From Streptomyces termitum (GTDB lineage Bacteria; Actinomycetota; Actinomycetes; Streptomycetales; Streptomycetaceae), in contig NZ_BMUL01000011.1 in assembly GCF_014650175.1 (NCBI RefSeq), positions 206,322 through 270,321 of the forward strand: a stretch of 64,000 nt of DNA. The letters are read 5' to 3'. Each line of letters starts with the position of its first letter. Within the stretch, counting starts at the first letter, position 1. Below the pieces are notes generated by a model that saw only the letters and a list, made by a program, of their open reading frames with translations, did not search any database and was not told where the DNA came from. The position numbers were made by a program, and so were the translations under genes. This document shows, one piece after another, positions 1-7,052 of this stretch.

Positions 1-389
1 TTGCCGTGGGAGACGACCGCCGTGAGCCGCCGCAGGCCGTACTCCTCCCGGGCCAGCCGGGCCACCTCGCGCACCCCGGAGGTGGCCAGGCCCCGGCCGG
101 TCGCCGCCTCCGCCAGCCGGTAGCCCAGCTCGGCGGTGCCCGCCACCGGGTCCACGCCGACCAGGTTGACACGGCCCAGGACCGCCCCCGCCGCGTCCAC
201 CAGCAGGTGGAAGTGGATCTCCCCGGCCTCCTGGGCCCCGACCAGCTCCCGGTGCCGGGCGGCGAACTCGGCGAAGTAGGCGTCGCCCCGGTCCGGGACG
301 CGCGCGGCGAAGAAGGCCCGGTTCTCGCGCTCGAAGGCGAGCAGCGCGGGCGCGTGGTCGAGGCGTATGCGTACGAGTGCGACGGTCAT
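1..389 (-). CDS. GNAT-family N-acetyltransferase, C-terminus outside window
   Basis: The gene reads leftward from an ATG at 389-387 and runs off the window, leaving 129 codons. The visible part starts with a short beta strand and helix typical of RimJ/RimL-like GNAT enzymes. It continues through a strand ending LGRVNLVGVDP, then the acetyl-CoA binding turn (AATGRGLATSGVREV, a form of the Q/RxxGxG/A loop), and ends near LTAVVSHG. This family moves acetyl groups from acetyl-CoA to amines or protein N-termini. The substrate cannot be told from sequence. No clear Shine-Dalgarno is visible before the ATG. Confidence 0.85.
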   Translation of the reverse strand, partial: MTVALVRIRLDHAPALLAFERENRAFFAARVPDRGDAYFAEFAARHRELVGAQEAGEIHFHLLVDAAGAVLGRVNLVGVDPVAGTAELGYRLAEAATGRGLATSGVREVARLAREEYGLRRLTAVVSHG

Positions 390-486
390 GCGGCGAGCGT
401 ACGGAGCCCTCCCCCGCCCGCCCACCGGTTATCCGGCCGCCGCGCCCCGCCCGGCGGCAACACCACGGGCCCGCGCCCCGCACGCG

Positions 487-524
487 CCAGGAGGCGCGCC
501 CGGCGTCCCGGGCGCGCCTCCTGG
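487..524 (-). terminator. Strong hairpin terminator after the small charged gene
   Basis: Perfect inverted repeat: a 17-base arm at 487-503, four-base loop CGTC at 504-507, and the complementary arm at 508-524. It lies 10 bases past the stop codon of the gene at 535-714, as expected for its transcription stop. There is no long U tract, which is usual in Streptomyces. Confidence 0.8.
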
Positions 525-534
525 CAGGACGGCG

Positions 535-714
535 TCAGCGCTCGCGGTCGGTGCGCTCCTGGGCGGCCCGCCGCGCGCGGTCGGCCTCCTCCTCGGAGCG
601 CTCGCGGCCCCGCGAGGCCCGCTCCGAGGCCTCGTCCTTGGCCTTGCCCGCGGCCTGCTTGGCGCGCTCGGAGAGCTCCTGCGCCTTGTCCTGGAACTGG
701 TCCTTGATGCCCAT
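535..714 (-). CDS. Small highly charged protein of 59 residues
   Basis: ATG at 714-712, TGA at 537-535. The product begins MGIKDQFQDKAQELSERAKQ and is almost entirely Lys, Glu, Arg, Ala, Asp and Gln, with no hydrophobic stretch, so it should be a soluble amphipathic helix or a disordered protein. Composition and opening resemble the small CsbD-like or stress-associated proteins common in Streptomyces, but I cannot assign it to a family. A second ATG lies directly after the first in the reverse reading of the upstream leader only, so this start is the sole good one. It is a single-gene transcript followed by a perfect hairpin. Confidence 0.7.
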   Translation of the reverse strand: MGIKDQFQDKAQELSERAKQAAGKAKDEASERASRGRERSEEEADRARRAAQERTDRER

Positions 715-818
715 GAAGGTTCACTCCTAGAAGGGTGTGAGGCAGACGGGGCGGCACGCCCCCTGGGCCTCGACCAGCCTTGCACGAGCGAACACTCCAC
801 GCATTTCGATCAGTTACG

Positions 819-835
819 GTCCGTGCCGGACGGAC
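819..835 (-). terminator. Short hairpin directly after the SDR stop codon
   Basis: GTCCGT at 819-824 pairs with ACGGAC at 830-835 around a five-base loop. It begins right at the end of the gene at 836. It is only a 6-bp stem, so it is a weak candidate for the end of the three-gene operon at 836-4154. Confidence 0.35.
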
Positions 836-1717
836 TCAGGACCGGGTGGAGCGGGCCTGCTCGTCCGCCGCGCCGCCCGCGCCGACCAGCCCCCGCGAGA
901 CCGTGCCGAGCCGGGGCTCGAAGCGCTTCATCTCGCGCTGTCCGACGGTGGCGATGATCCCCGGCAGGTAGCCGCGGACCGACTGCATCCCGCGCAGCCA
1001 CCACTGGGCGTACACGTGCGCGGAGCGCCGCTCGACGCCCGCGACGATCCGGTCGACGGCCGGGCCCAGCGGGTAGGTGCGGTTGGACGGCCAGGGCAGC
1101 CGCTGCCGCAGCTCCTTCATCACGTCGTCCTGGTCGGCGCCGCGCACCATGTCGGTGTCGGTCCAGGAGAGATAGCCGACGCCGACCCGCACCCCCTTGT
1201 ACGCGACCTCGGCGCGCAGGCTGTGCGCGAAGGCCTCCACGCCGGACTTGGAGGCGCAGTAGGCCGTCATCATCGGCGCCGGGGTGATCGCGGCGAGCGA
1301 GGCGATCTGGAGGAAGTAGCCCCGGGACTCCATGAGGACCGGCAGGAAGGCGCGGGCGGTGACCGCCCCGCCGATCAGGTTGACCTCGATGACTCGGCGC
1401 CAGGCGGCCGGGTCGGAGTCGGCGAAGGGCCCGCCGGCCGCGACGCCCGCGTTGGCGACGACGATGTCGACCTTCCCGAAGCGCTCCTTGACCTCGGCGG
1501 CGACCCGGGCCATCGCCTCGTGGTCGGTGACGTCCGCCTCCCACCAGTCGGCCTCGGTGTGCAGCCGCCCGGCGACCTCCTTGAGGAGTTCGGGCTCCAG
1601 GCCGACGAGGGCGATCCGCGCGCCGCGCGCCGAGAGCTTGCGGGCGAGCAGCTCGCCCACGCCCCGGGCGCCGCCGGTGACGACCGCGACCTGTCCCTCC
1701 AGGCTGACCCTGCTCAT
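836..1717 (-). CDS. Short-chain dehydrogenase/reductase
   Basis: 293 residues. The Rossmann nucleotide motif TGGARGVG is near residue 15, followed by the NAG motif (VVANAGVA). The catalytic pair is Tyr153 and Lys157 (AYCASK), with Ser about 14 residues before the Tyr. These are classical SDR hallmarks, so NAD(P)-dependent alcohol/ketone interconversion is expected. The C-terminal extension (GMQSVRGYLPGIIATVGQ) matches SDRs that act on bulky or lipid-like substrates. Its ATG overlaps the TGA of the hydrolase upstream (ATGA at 1717-1714), so the two are translationally coupled. It is the last gene of the BVMO operon. A role in oxidising or reducing the alcohol released by the hydrolase is inferred. 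Confidence 0.9.
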   Translation of the reverse strand: MSRVSLEGQVAVVTGGARGVGELLARKLSARGARIALVGLEPELLKEVAGRLHTEADWWEADVTDHEAMARVAAEVKERFGKVDIVVANAGVAAGGPFADSDPAAWRRVIEVNLIGGAVTARAFLPVLMESRGYFLQIASLAAITPAPMMTAYCASKSGVEAFAHSLRAEVAYKGVRVGVGYLSWTDTDMVRGADQDDVMKELRQRLPWPSNRTYPLGPAVDRIVAGVERRSAHVYAQWWLRGMQSVRGYLPGIIATVGQREMKRFEPRLGTVSRGLVGAGGAADEQARSTRS

Positions 1718-2619
1718 GCCTTTGCCTCCTTGCCGGTCGGACGTGCTCCGAGATAGGTGAGCGTCAGTTCGCGGATCTGCGCGGTGACGGCCTCCGGGGC
1801 CTCCACCGGCGTCATGTGGCCCATGCCGGCCAGTTCGGTCAGGCCGGTGCAGTGCGGGAGCGCCCCGGCCATGGCGCGGGAGTGGACCGGCGGGGTGAGC
1901 CGGTCGGCGGTGCCGACGAGGACGGCGGCGGGGACCCGCAGCTCGCGGAGGTCCGCCTCCAGGTCGATGCCCGCGAGCACCTGCGACCAGCCGTACCGGG
2001 ACGGGCGGGGGCAGGCGTGCACGATCCGGGCGCAGGCGTCGACCCGGTCGGGGGCCGAGGCCGGTCCCATGGTCGCGTACTTGAGGACCTTCCGCGAGAC
2101 GCCGTTGACCGGCCCGAGGGGGGCCTTGGAGCCGAGGACGGCGGCGGTCAGCCGGGTCCGCAGCGCGCCGGGGGCCAGCGGCACCACGGTGGACTCGGCG
2201 GTGAGCCGGGAGGGTCCGGTGGAGCAGAGCAGGACGGCGGCGGCGTGGTCGCGGAAGCGGGGCCGGCCGGCCGCGGCCATGATCGTCATGCCGCCCATGG
2301 AGTGACCGGCCAGGACGGCGCGCTCGCCGGGGCGGAGGACGGCGGCGAGCACCGCCTCCAGGTCGTCGGCGAGGGCGGTGGTGGAGTAGCCGCCGGGGGC
2401 CGGGACCGGGGAGCGGCCGTGGCCGCGCTGGTCGTAGGCGACGACCCGGTGGTCGGCGGCGAGGGCGCGGATCTGGGCGGCCCAGAAGCCGATGGAGCAG
2501 GTCCAGCCGTGGGAGAGGACGACGGTGGGGGCGTCCTCGGGGCCGTAGACCTCGGTGTGGACCGAGGCGCCGTCGGCGGAGCGGACGACGAGGGCGCGGG
2601 GTTCGGGCAGGGCGATCAC
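1714..2619 (-). CDS. Alpha/beta-hydrolase fold esterase
   Basis: 301 residues from a GTG at 2619-2617 whose TGA frame-overlaps the stop of the upstream monooxygenase (GTGA). The fold is visible as the oxyanion HGWTCS region, DQRGHGRS, the nucleophile elbow GHSMGG, an acid in GTADRLTPP and the catalytic His in GMGHMTP. Serine hydrolases of this type cleave esters or lactones. It sits between a Baeyer-Villiger enzyme and an SDR with start/stop overlaps on both sides, so it probably opens the ester or lactone made by the monooxygenase. Substrate unknown. Confidence 0.9.
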   Translation of the reverse strand: MIALPEPRALVVRSADGASVHTEVYGPEDAPTVVLSHGWTCSIGFWAAQIRALAADHRVVAYDQRGHGRSPVPAPGGYSTTALADDLEAVLAAVLRPGERAVLAGHSMGGMTIMAAAGRPRFRDHAAAVLLCSTGPSRLTAESTVVPLAPGALRTRLTAAVLGSKAPLGPVNGVSRKVLKYATMGPASAPDRVDACARIVHACPRPSRYGWSQVLAGIDLEADLRELRVPAAVLVGTADRLTPPVHSRAMAGALPHCTGLTELAGMGHMTPVEAPEAVTAQIRELTLTYLGARPTGKEAKA

Positions 2620-4154
2620 GAGGCGGCCTCCTTCTTGCGGGCGGCGCGGCGGGCGGCGGCCTCGGCGGCCGGCGCGGCGGGCCGGGCGGCGCGGACGACC
2701 TCGTACTCGGCGAGGTCGACCTGGCGGGTCTCGCGGCGGAACTCGCCGGTGGTGCCGGGCCAGAGGGTGGTGTTGCGGCCGTTGGCGTCGAGGTACCAGC
2801 TGTCGCAGCCGCCGGACTTCCAGACGGTGCGCTCCATGCGCTTCTGGACCCGCCGGTTCCAGGCGCCGACGGCGGACGGCCGGGCGGCGAGGGCGGCGCG
2901 TCCGCCGAGGACGTTCAGCTGGCGCAGGTAGTCGGCCAGGTAGTTCAGCTGGGACTCGATCATGAGGATCATGGAGGAGTTCCCGAGGCCGGTGTTGGGC
3001 CCGATGATCGTCATCCAGTTGGGGAAGCCGTCGACGGTGGCGCCGCGCAGCGACTGGACGCCGTCCTTCCAGTGCTCGGCGAGCGAGCGGCCGTCGGCGT
3101 CGAAGACGCGGTCGGCGATGGGCATGTCGGTGACGTGGAAGCCGGTGCCGAAGACGATCGCGTCGACCTCGGTCTCGCTGCCGTCGGAGCCGACGACGAC
3201 GTCGCCCCGGACCTCCTTGAGGCCGCCCGCGACGACGTCCACGTTGGGCTGGGCGAGGGCCGGGTAGTACGTGTTCGACAGCAGGATGCGCTTGCAGCCG
3301 ATGCGGTACGAGGGCGTCAGCTTGGCCCGCAGCGCCGGGTCCTTGACCGCCTTGGCGATGTTGGCCCTGGCCAGCTTCTCGACCAGGCCCAGCTCGCCGG
3401 GGTGCTTGGTGAAGGCGCCGACCTGGAGTTCGCGGATGCCCCACAGGATGCCGCGCCGGAGGGTGGCGGTGGCGGGCAGGGCACGGTGCAGCCAGCGCTC
3501 GGGGCCGCTGATGGCGCGGTCCATGCGGCGCATGACCCAGGGGGGCGTGCGCTGGAAGAGGGTGAGCCGGCCGACCTCGGGCTGGATGGCGGGGACGATC
3601 TGGATGGCGGAGGCGCCGGTGCCGACCATGGCGACCCGCTTGCCCCGCAGGTCGTAGTCGTGGTCCCAGCGGGCGGAGTGGAAGACCTTGCCGGTGAAGC
3701 CGTCGAGGCCGGGGATGTCGGGGATCTTCGGGTCGGAGAGCGGGCCGGTGGCGGAGACGACGACGTCGGCGGTGAGGGTGCCGGAGCTGGTCTCGATCGT
3801 CCAGCGCAGGGCGTCGGCGTCCCACTGCATGCGCCGCACCTCGTGGTTGAGGCGCAGGTGGGGGCGGATGCCGAAGGTGTCGGTGACGTGCTCCAGGTAG
3901 GCCCGGATGTGCCGCTGGCCGGAGAAGGTGCGGGGCCAGTCGGGGTTGGGCGCGAAGGAGAAGGAGTAGAGGTGGGAGGGTACGTCGCAGGCGCACCCGG
4001 GGTAGCTGTTGTCGCGCCAGGTGCCGCCGACGGAGTCGGCGCGCTCCAGGACGACGAAGTCGGTGATCCCCTCGCGGCGGAGGCGGACGGCGGCGCCGAG
4101 TCCGCCGAACCCCGATCCGATCACCGCCACCCGAACGTGCTCGTGCTTCGCCAT
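2616..4154 (-). CDS. FAD-dependent Baeyer-Villiger-type monooxygenase
   Basis: 512 residues from the ATG at 4154-4152, chosen because GGGAGG lies just upstream. An in-frame extension to 4361 would run through the divergent promoter. The FAD motif GSGFGGLGAA is followed by the long BVMO fingerprint (VGGTWRDNSYPGCACDVPS), a second fingerprint of FxGxxxHxxxWD form (FTGKVFHSARWD) and the NADPH Rossmann motif GTGASAIQ. Enzymes with these signatures insert oxygen next to a ketone to give esters or lactones. Some members oxidise heteroatoms. It is first in an operon with an esterase and an SDR, which fits ketone catabolism. It is divergent from a MerR regulator. Confidence 0.93.
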   Translation of the reverse strand: MAKHEHVRVAVIGSGFGGLGAAVRLRREGITDFVVLERADSVGGTWRDNSYPGCACDVPSHLYSFSFAPNPDWPRTFSGQRHIRAYLEHVTDTFGIRPHLRLNHEVRRMQWDADALRWTIETSSGTLTADVVVSATGPLSDPKIPDIPGLDGFTGKVFHSARWDHDYDLRGKRVAMVGTGASAIQIVPAIQPEVGRLTLFQRTPPWVMRRMDRAISGPERWLHRALPATATLRRGILWGIRELQVGAFTKHPGELGLVEKLARANIAKAVKDPALRAKLTPSYRIGCKRILLSNTYYPALAQPNVDVVAGGLKEVRGDVVVGSDGSETEVDAIVFGTGFHVTDMPIADRVFDADGRSLAEHWKDGVQSLRGATVDGFPNWMTIIGPNTGLGNSSMILMIESQLNYLADYLRQLNVLGGRAALAARPSAVGAWNRRVQKRMERTVWKSGGCDSWYLDANGRNTTLWPGTTGEFRRETRQVDLAEYEVVRAARPAAPAAEAAARRAARKKEAAS

Positions 4155-4200
4155 GCCGCCTCCCGTGCGCCCGGCCAAAATGCCGCCAGCAATCACTGGC

Positions 4201-4269
4201 ACAGTCGGGACTGTAGAGCAGCTCCATACCGAGCGGTAGGGGTACGACGAGGGAAAGTTACCGGCGGTA
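4201..4269. promoter_or_regulatory. Divergent control region with three palindromes
   Basis: Three dyads lie between the monooxygenase and the MerR gene. ACAGTC-GG-GACTGT at 4201-4214 is perfect. TACCG-AG-CGGTA is at 4227-4238 and TACCG-G-CGGTA at 4259-4269. The last two share the same half-site, 32 bases apart, and the last lies just before the MerR start. This pattern suits binding by the adjacent MerR regulator at both promoters. Which palindrome is its operator is inference. Confidence 0.5.
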
Positions 4270-4287
4270 CAACTTAGGGTGGCGCCC

Positions 4288-4944
4288 GTGGCAGAACGAT
4301 CGGGAACAGAGGCGCACCACGAGTACCGCATGGCCGAGCTGGCCGAGGCGGCCGGCATCACCGTGCGGACCCTGCGGTTCTACCGGGAGCGGGGGCTCAT
4401 CCCGCCGCCCCGCCGCGAGGGCCGCATCGCCTGGTACGACGACCGGCACCTGGCCCGGCTGCGCACCATCGCCGCCCTGCTCGAAAGGGGCCACACCCTC
4501 ACCGGCATCGCCGACCTGACCAGCGCCTTCGAGACCGGCCGGGACGTCGGGGAGGTCCTGGAGCTGGGCACCCCCACCGAGGAGGAGCCGGTCCGTCTCA
4601 CCCCCGAGGAGCTGGCCGACCGCTTCGCCGGCCAGGTCACCCCGGAGAACTTCGCGGCCGCCCTCGCCCTCGGCTACCTCGCCACCGACGGCGAGGAGAT
4701 CGTCCACGTCAGCCGCCGGCTCCTGGACGTCTCCGCCGCCCTGGTCCGCGAGGGCGTCCCGCTCGCCGAGGTGCTGCGGGCCGGCGCCCGGGTCCGCGAG
4801 CACGCCGAGGCGCTCGCGGAGCTCTTCGCCGAACTGCTCGGCGCACACGCGGCCGGGGAGGACCTCCAGCGGCTGCGCCCGCTGGCCAAGAGCGTGGTGG
4901 ACGCGGAGCTCTCCCTCGCCCTCGACCGGCGACTGCGCGGCTGA
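4288..4944 (+). CDS. MerR-family transcriptional regulator
   Basis: 218 residues from GTG 4288. A GTG at 4279 is in frame but has no ribosome site, whereas AGGGTGG at 4276-4282 suits 4288. The winged helix-turn-helix is classic: YRMAELAEAAGITVRTLRFY, then ERGLIPPPRREGRIAWYDDRHLARL. The C-terminal part is helical, with no cysteine pair for metal sensing, so an organic ligand is more likely. It is divergent from the BVMO operon and the shared 133-base region has palindromes with a common half-site, so control of that operon is the simplest reading. Confidence 0.88.
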   Translation: MAERSGTEAHHEYRMAELAEAAGITVRTLRFYRERGLIPPPRREGRIAWYDDRHLARLRTIAALLERGHTLTGIADLTSAFETGRDVGEVLELGTPTEEEPVRLTPEELADRFAGQVTPENFAAALALGYLATDGEEIVHVSRRLLDVSAALVREGVPLAEVLRAGARVREHAEALAELFAELLGAHAAGEDLQRLRPLAKSVVDAELSLALDRRLRG

Positions 4945-4984
4945 CCCGGCCCCTTCCCGCCGCCCGGACCCGGCCCCGTACCGT

Positions 4985-5791
4985 CTACAGCTCGTAGACG
5001 GCCGTCACCGGCGCGTGGTCGCTCCACCGCTCGGCGTGGGTGGCGGCCCGCTCCACGTACGCCTTGGCCGCCTTGGCGGCCAGCCCCGGGGTGGCCATCT
5101 GGTAGTCGATGCGCCAGCCGGTGTCGTTGTCGAAGGCGCGGCCCCGGTAGGACCACCACGAGTAGGGGCCCTCCGCCTGGTCGGGGTGGAGGGCGCGGAG
5201 CACGTCCACGTACCCGCCGTCCTCCTCGGCCAGGACCCGGGTCAGCCACTCCCGCTCCTCCGGCAGGAAGCCGGCGCTCTTGCGGTTGGCCTTCCAGTTC
5301 TTCAGGTCGGCCTCGCGGTGGGCGATGTTCCAGTCGCCGCAGACGACGACCTCGCGGCCCTCGGCGGCGGCCCGGACCCGCAGCTCCTTCAGGTAGGGCA
5401 GGAACTCGCCCATGAACCGGTACTTCTCGTCCTGCTTCTCGGTCTCGGCCTCGCCGGAGGGCAGGTAGAGGCTGGCGACGACGACCCCGGGCAGGTCGGC
5501 CTCGATGTACCGGCCGGAGGCGTCGAACTCGTCCGAGCCGAAGCCGACCCGCACCGCGTCGGGCTCGCGCCGCAGGTAGAGGGAGACGCCCGCGCGGCCC
5601 TTGGCGGCGGCCGGGGCGTGCGCGGTGAACCAGCCCTCGGGGGCCTGGAGCTCCACCGGCAGCTGGGCCTCCTCGGCCCGCACCTCCTGGAGGCAGACGG
5701 CGTCGGCGGGGGTCGCCGCCAGCCACTCGACGAAGCCCTTCTTGGCGGCGGCCCGCAGACCGTTGACGTTCGCGCTGGTGACAGTGAACAT
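4985..5791 (-). CDS. xth: Exodeoxyribonuclease III / AP endonuclease
   Basis: 268 residues, the usual size. Endonuclease/exonuclease/phosphatase family motifs are in order: TSANVNGLRAA at the start, LQEVRAEE (metal-binding Glu), a GDWNIAH segment (the GDxN signature), RIDYQMATP, and the C-terminal WSDHAPV with the catalytic Asp-His. The enzyme cuts DNA at abasic sites and removes 3'-blocking groups in base excision repair. The start at 5791 gives the normal N-terminus MFTVTSANVNG although the leader has no good Shine-Dalgarno. It is divergent from the GNAT gene at 5843 and convergent with the MerR gene. Confidence 0.95.
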   Translation of the reverse strand: MFTVTSANVNGLRAAAKKGFVEWLAATPADAVCLQEVRAEEAQLPVELQAPEGWFTAHAPAAAKGRAGVSLYLRREPDAVRVGFGSDEFDASGRYIEADLPGVVVASLYLPSGEAETEKQDEKYRFMGEFLPYLKELRVRAAAEGREVVVCGDWNIAHREADLKNWKANRKSAGFLPEEREWLTRVLAEEDGGYVDVLRALHPDQAEGPYSWWSYRGRAFDNDTGWRIDYQMATPGLAAKAAKAYVERAATHAERWSDHAPVTAVYEL

Positions 5792-5842
5792 CCGGGGAGA
5801 ATACCGACAACCCCCTTCTCGCATGCACGTACGATTACGGAC

Positions 5843-6328
5843 ATGCAGATCCAGCCGATGCCGTACGACCACCCCGACGCCGTGAAGCTCCAGGACGAGG
5901 TGCTGGCCGAGTACGTCGTCCGCTACGGCGACGGCGAGGGCGACGCCACCCCGCTCGACGCCGCCATGTTCGCCCCGCCGCGGGGCCTCTACCTCCTCGC
6001 GTACGACCCCGGGGGCCGCCCGGTCGCCAGCGGCGCCTGGCGCGGCCAGGACGAGAACGACGAGGGGTACGCGGACGGCGACGCCGAGCTGAAGCGCATG
6101 TACGTGGTCCCCGAGGCCCGCGGCCTGGGCCTGGCCCGCCGCATCCTGGCCCTCCTGGAGGACGACGCCCGCGCCGCCGGCCGCACCCGCATGGTCCTGG
6201 AGACCGGCACCGAGCAGCCCGAGGCCGTCGCCCTCTACGCCTCCAGCGGCTACGCGCCCAGCCCCGTCAAGTTCGGCCACTACCGCCACCACGACAGCAG
6301 CCTCTGCTTCGTGAAGCCGCTGGCCTGA
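5843..6328 (+). CDS. GNAT-family N-acetyltransferase
   Basis: 161 residues. The family core is clear: a strand ELKRMYVVPEARGLGLARRI carries the acetyl-CoA pyrophosphate loop (RGLGLA), followed by LLEDDARAAGRTRMVLETG and the closing YASSGYAPSP strand that marks GNAT motif B. The target is unknown; many Streptomyces have several such enzymes. Transcribed away from xth and ended by a perfect 16-bp hairpin. Confidence 0.9.
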   Translation: MQIQPMPYDHPDAVKLQDEVLAEYVVRYGDGEGDATPLDAAMFAPPRGLYLLAYDPGGRPVASGAWRGQDENDEGYADGDAELKRMYVVPEARGLGLARRILALLEDDARAAGRTRMVLETGTEQPEAVALYASSGYAPSPVKFGHYRHHDSSLCFVKPLA

Positions 6329-6346
6329 CCCCGGCGCACGCGCGAA

Positions 6347-6381
6347 GCCGCGCCCCGGCGACCGTGTCGCCGGGGCGCGGC
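6347..6381. terminator. Perfect 16-bp bidirectional terminator
   Basis: Arms at 6347-6362 and 6366-6381 pair without mismatch around a CGT loop. It lies between the ends of two convergent genes (GNAT, 6328; lipoprotein, 6402), so it can stop both transcripts. Confidence 0.85.
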
Positions 6382-6401
6382 TCCTCGTCCGTCCCGGCCG
6401 G

Positions 6402-7052
6402 TCAGCCGGTCGTCGGCAGGCTCTGCACGCGCTCCTTCCCCCCGGAGCGGACCGTCACGTCCAACGGCCCCCTCGGCAACGCGGGCAGCACCACGTAGTA
6501 CAGACGGCGTCCGGACCAGCCGGACGAGAGCGTCCTGACGAACGTCGTCTCCGCGCGCGCCCCCCCGTGGGAGACCAGGACGACCTCCCCGCCGGGAGGA
6601 GCGGCCAGCACGACCCGCCCGCCCCCGCCCAGCGCTCCGGGGCCGAAGAGGAGGGAGGCGGCCGGCGAGTCGCGCGGCCCGGCCGTCACGGCCCGGACGC
6701 ACTTGAACGAGGTCATTCCGCCGTCCAGGGCCGACTCGCCGAGGCACAGCCGGTCCCCGGCCGTCTCCCAGAGGAAGGCCGCGGCCCGCGGGGAGGCGAC
6801 CCGGCTGACGCCGGAGCCGTCGGGCCCCTGCCCCTTCCGCCGGGCCTGCTCGACCATCGCGGCCTCCGCCCGCTCCGCCCCCGGGGAGCCGGAGGGGCCG
6901 GAGGGACCGGCGGAGGTCCGGACGGGCGGGGCCGAGGGGGCCGCGGGGCCGCCCGGTCCGGCCCCCTGGGCGCCGCAGGCGGCGAGGACGAGGCAGGCCG
7001 CGAGGGCGGCGGGCGCCGGTGTCACGCGCCGGCGCCGCACGGAGGGGATCAA
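6402..7052 (-). CDS. Secreted lipoprotein coupled to the RHS gene; possible immunity protein
   Basis: 216 residues if started at TTG 7052-7050. That codon has GAAGGGAAG upstream and overlaps the TGA of the RHS gene (TTGA). A GTG at 7040 is the alternative. The N-terminus has basic residues, a hydrophobic core and a lipobox (LVLAAC), so it should be a lipid-anchored extracellular protein. A Pro/Ser/Gly-rich spacer follows, then a roughly 140-residue beta-rich domain with one Cys pair (LCLG, FKCV). I recognise no family. Being translationally coupled immediately behind a polymorphic toxin gene whose tip looks pore-forming makes a membrane-anchored immunity protein a reasonable but untested guess. 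Confidence 0.7.
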   Translation of the reverse strand: MIPSVRRRRVTPAPAALAACLVLAACGAQGAGPGGPAAPSAPPVRTSAGPSGPSGSPGAERAEAAMVEQARRKGQGPDGSGVSRVASPRAAAFLWETAGDRLCLGESALDGGMTSFKCVRAVTAGPRDSPAASLLFGPGALGGGGRVVLAAPPGGEVVLVSHGGARAETTFVRTLSSGWSGRRLYYVVLPALPRGPLDVTVRSGGKERVQSLPTTG

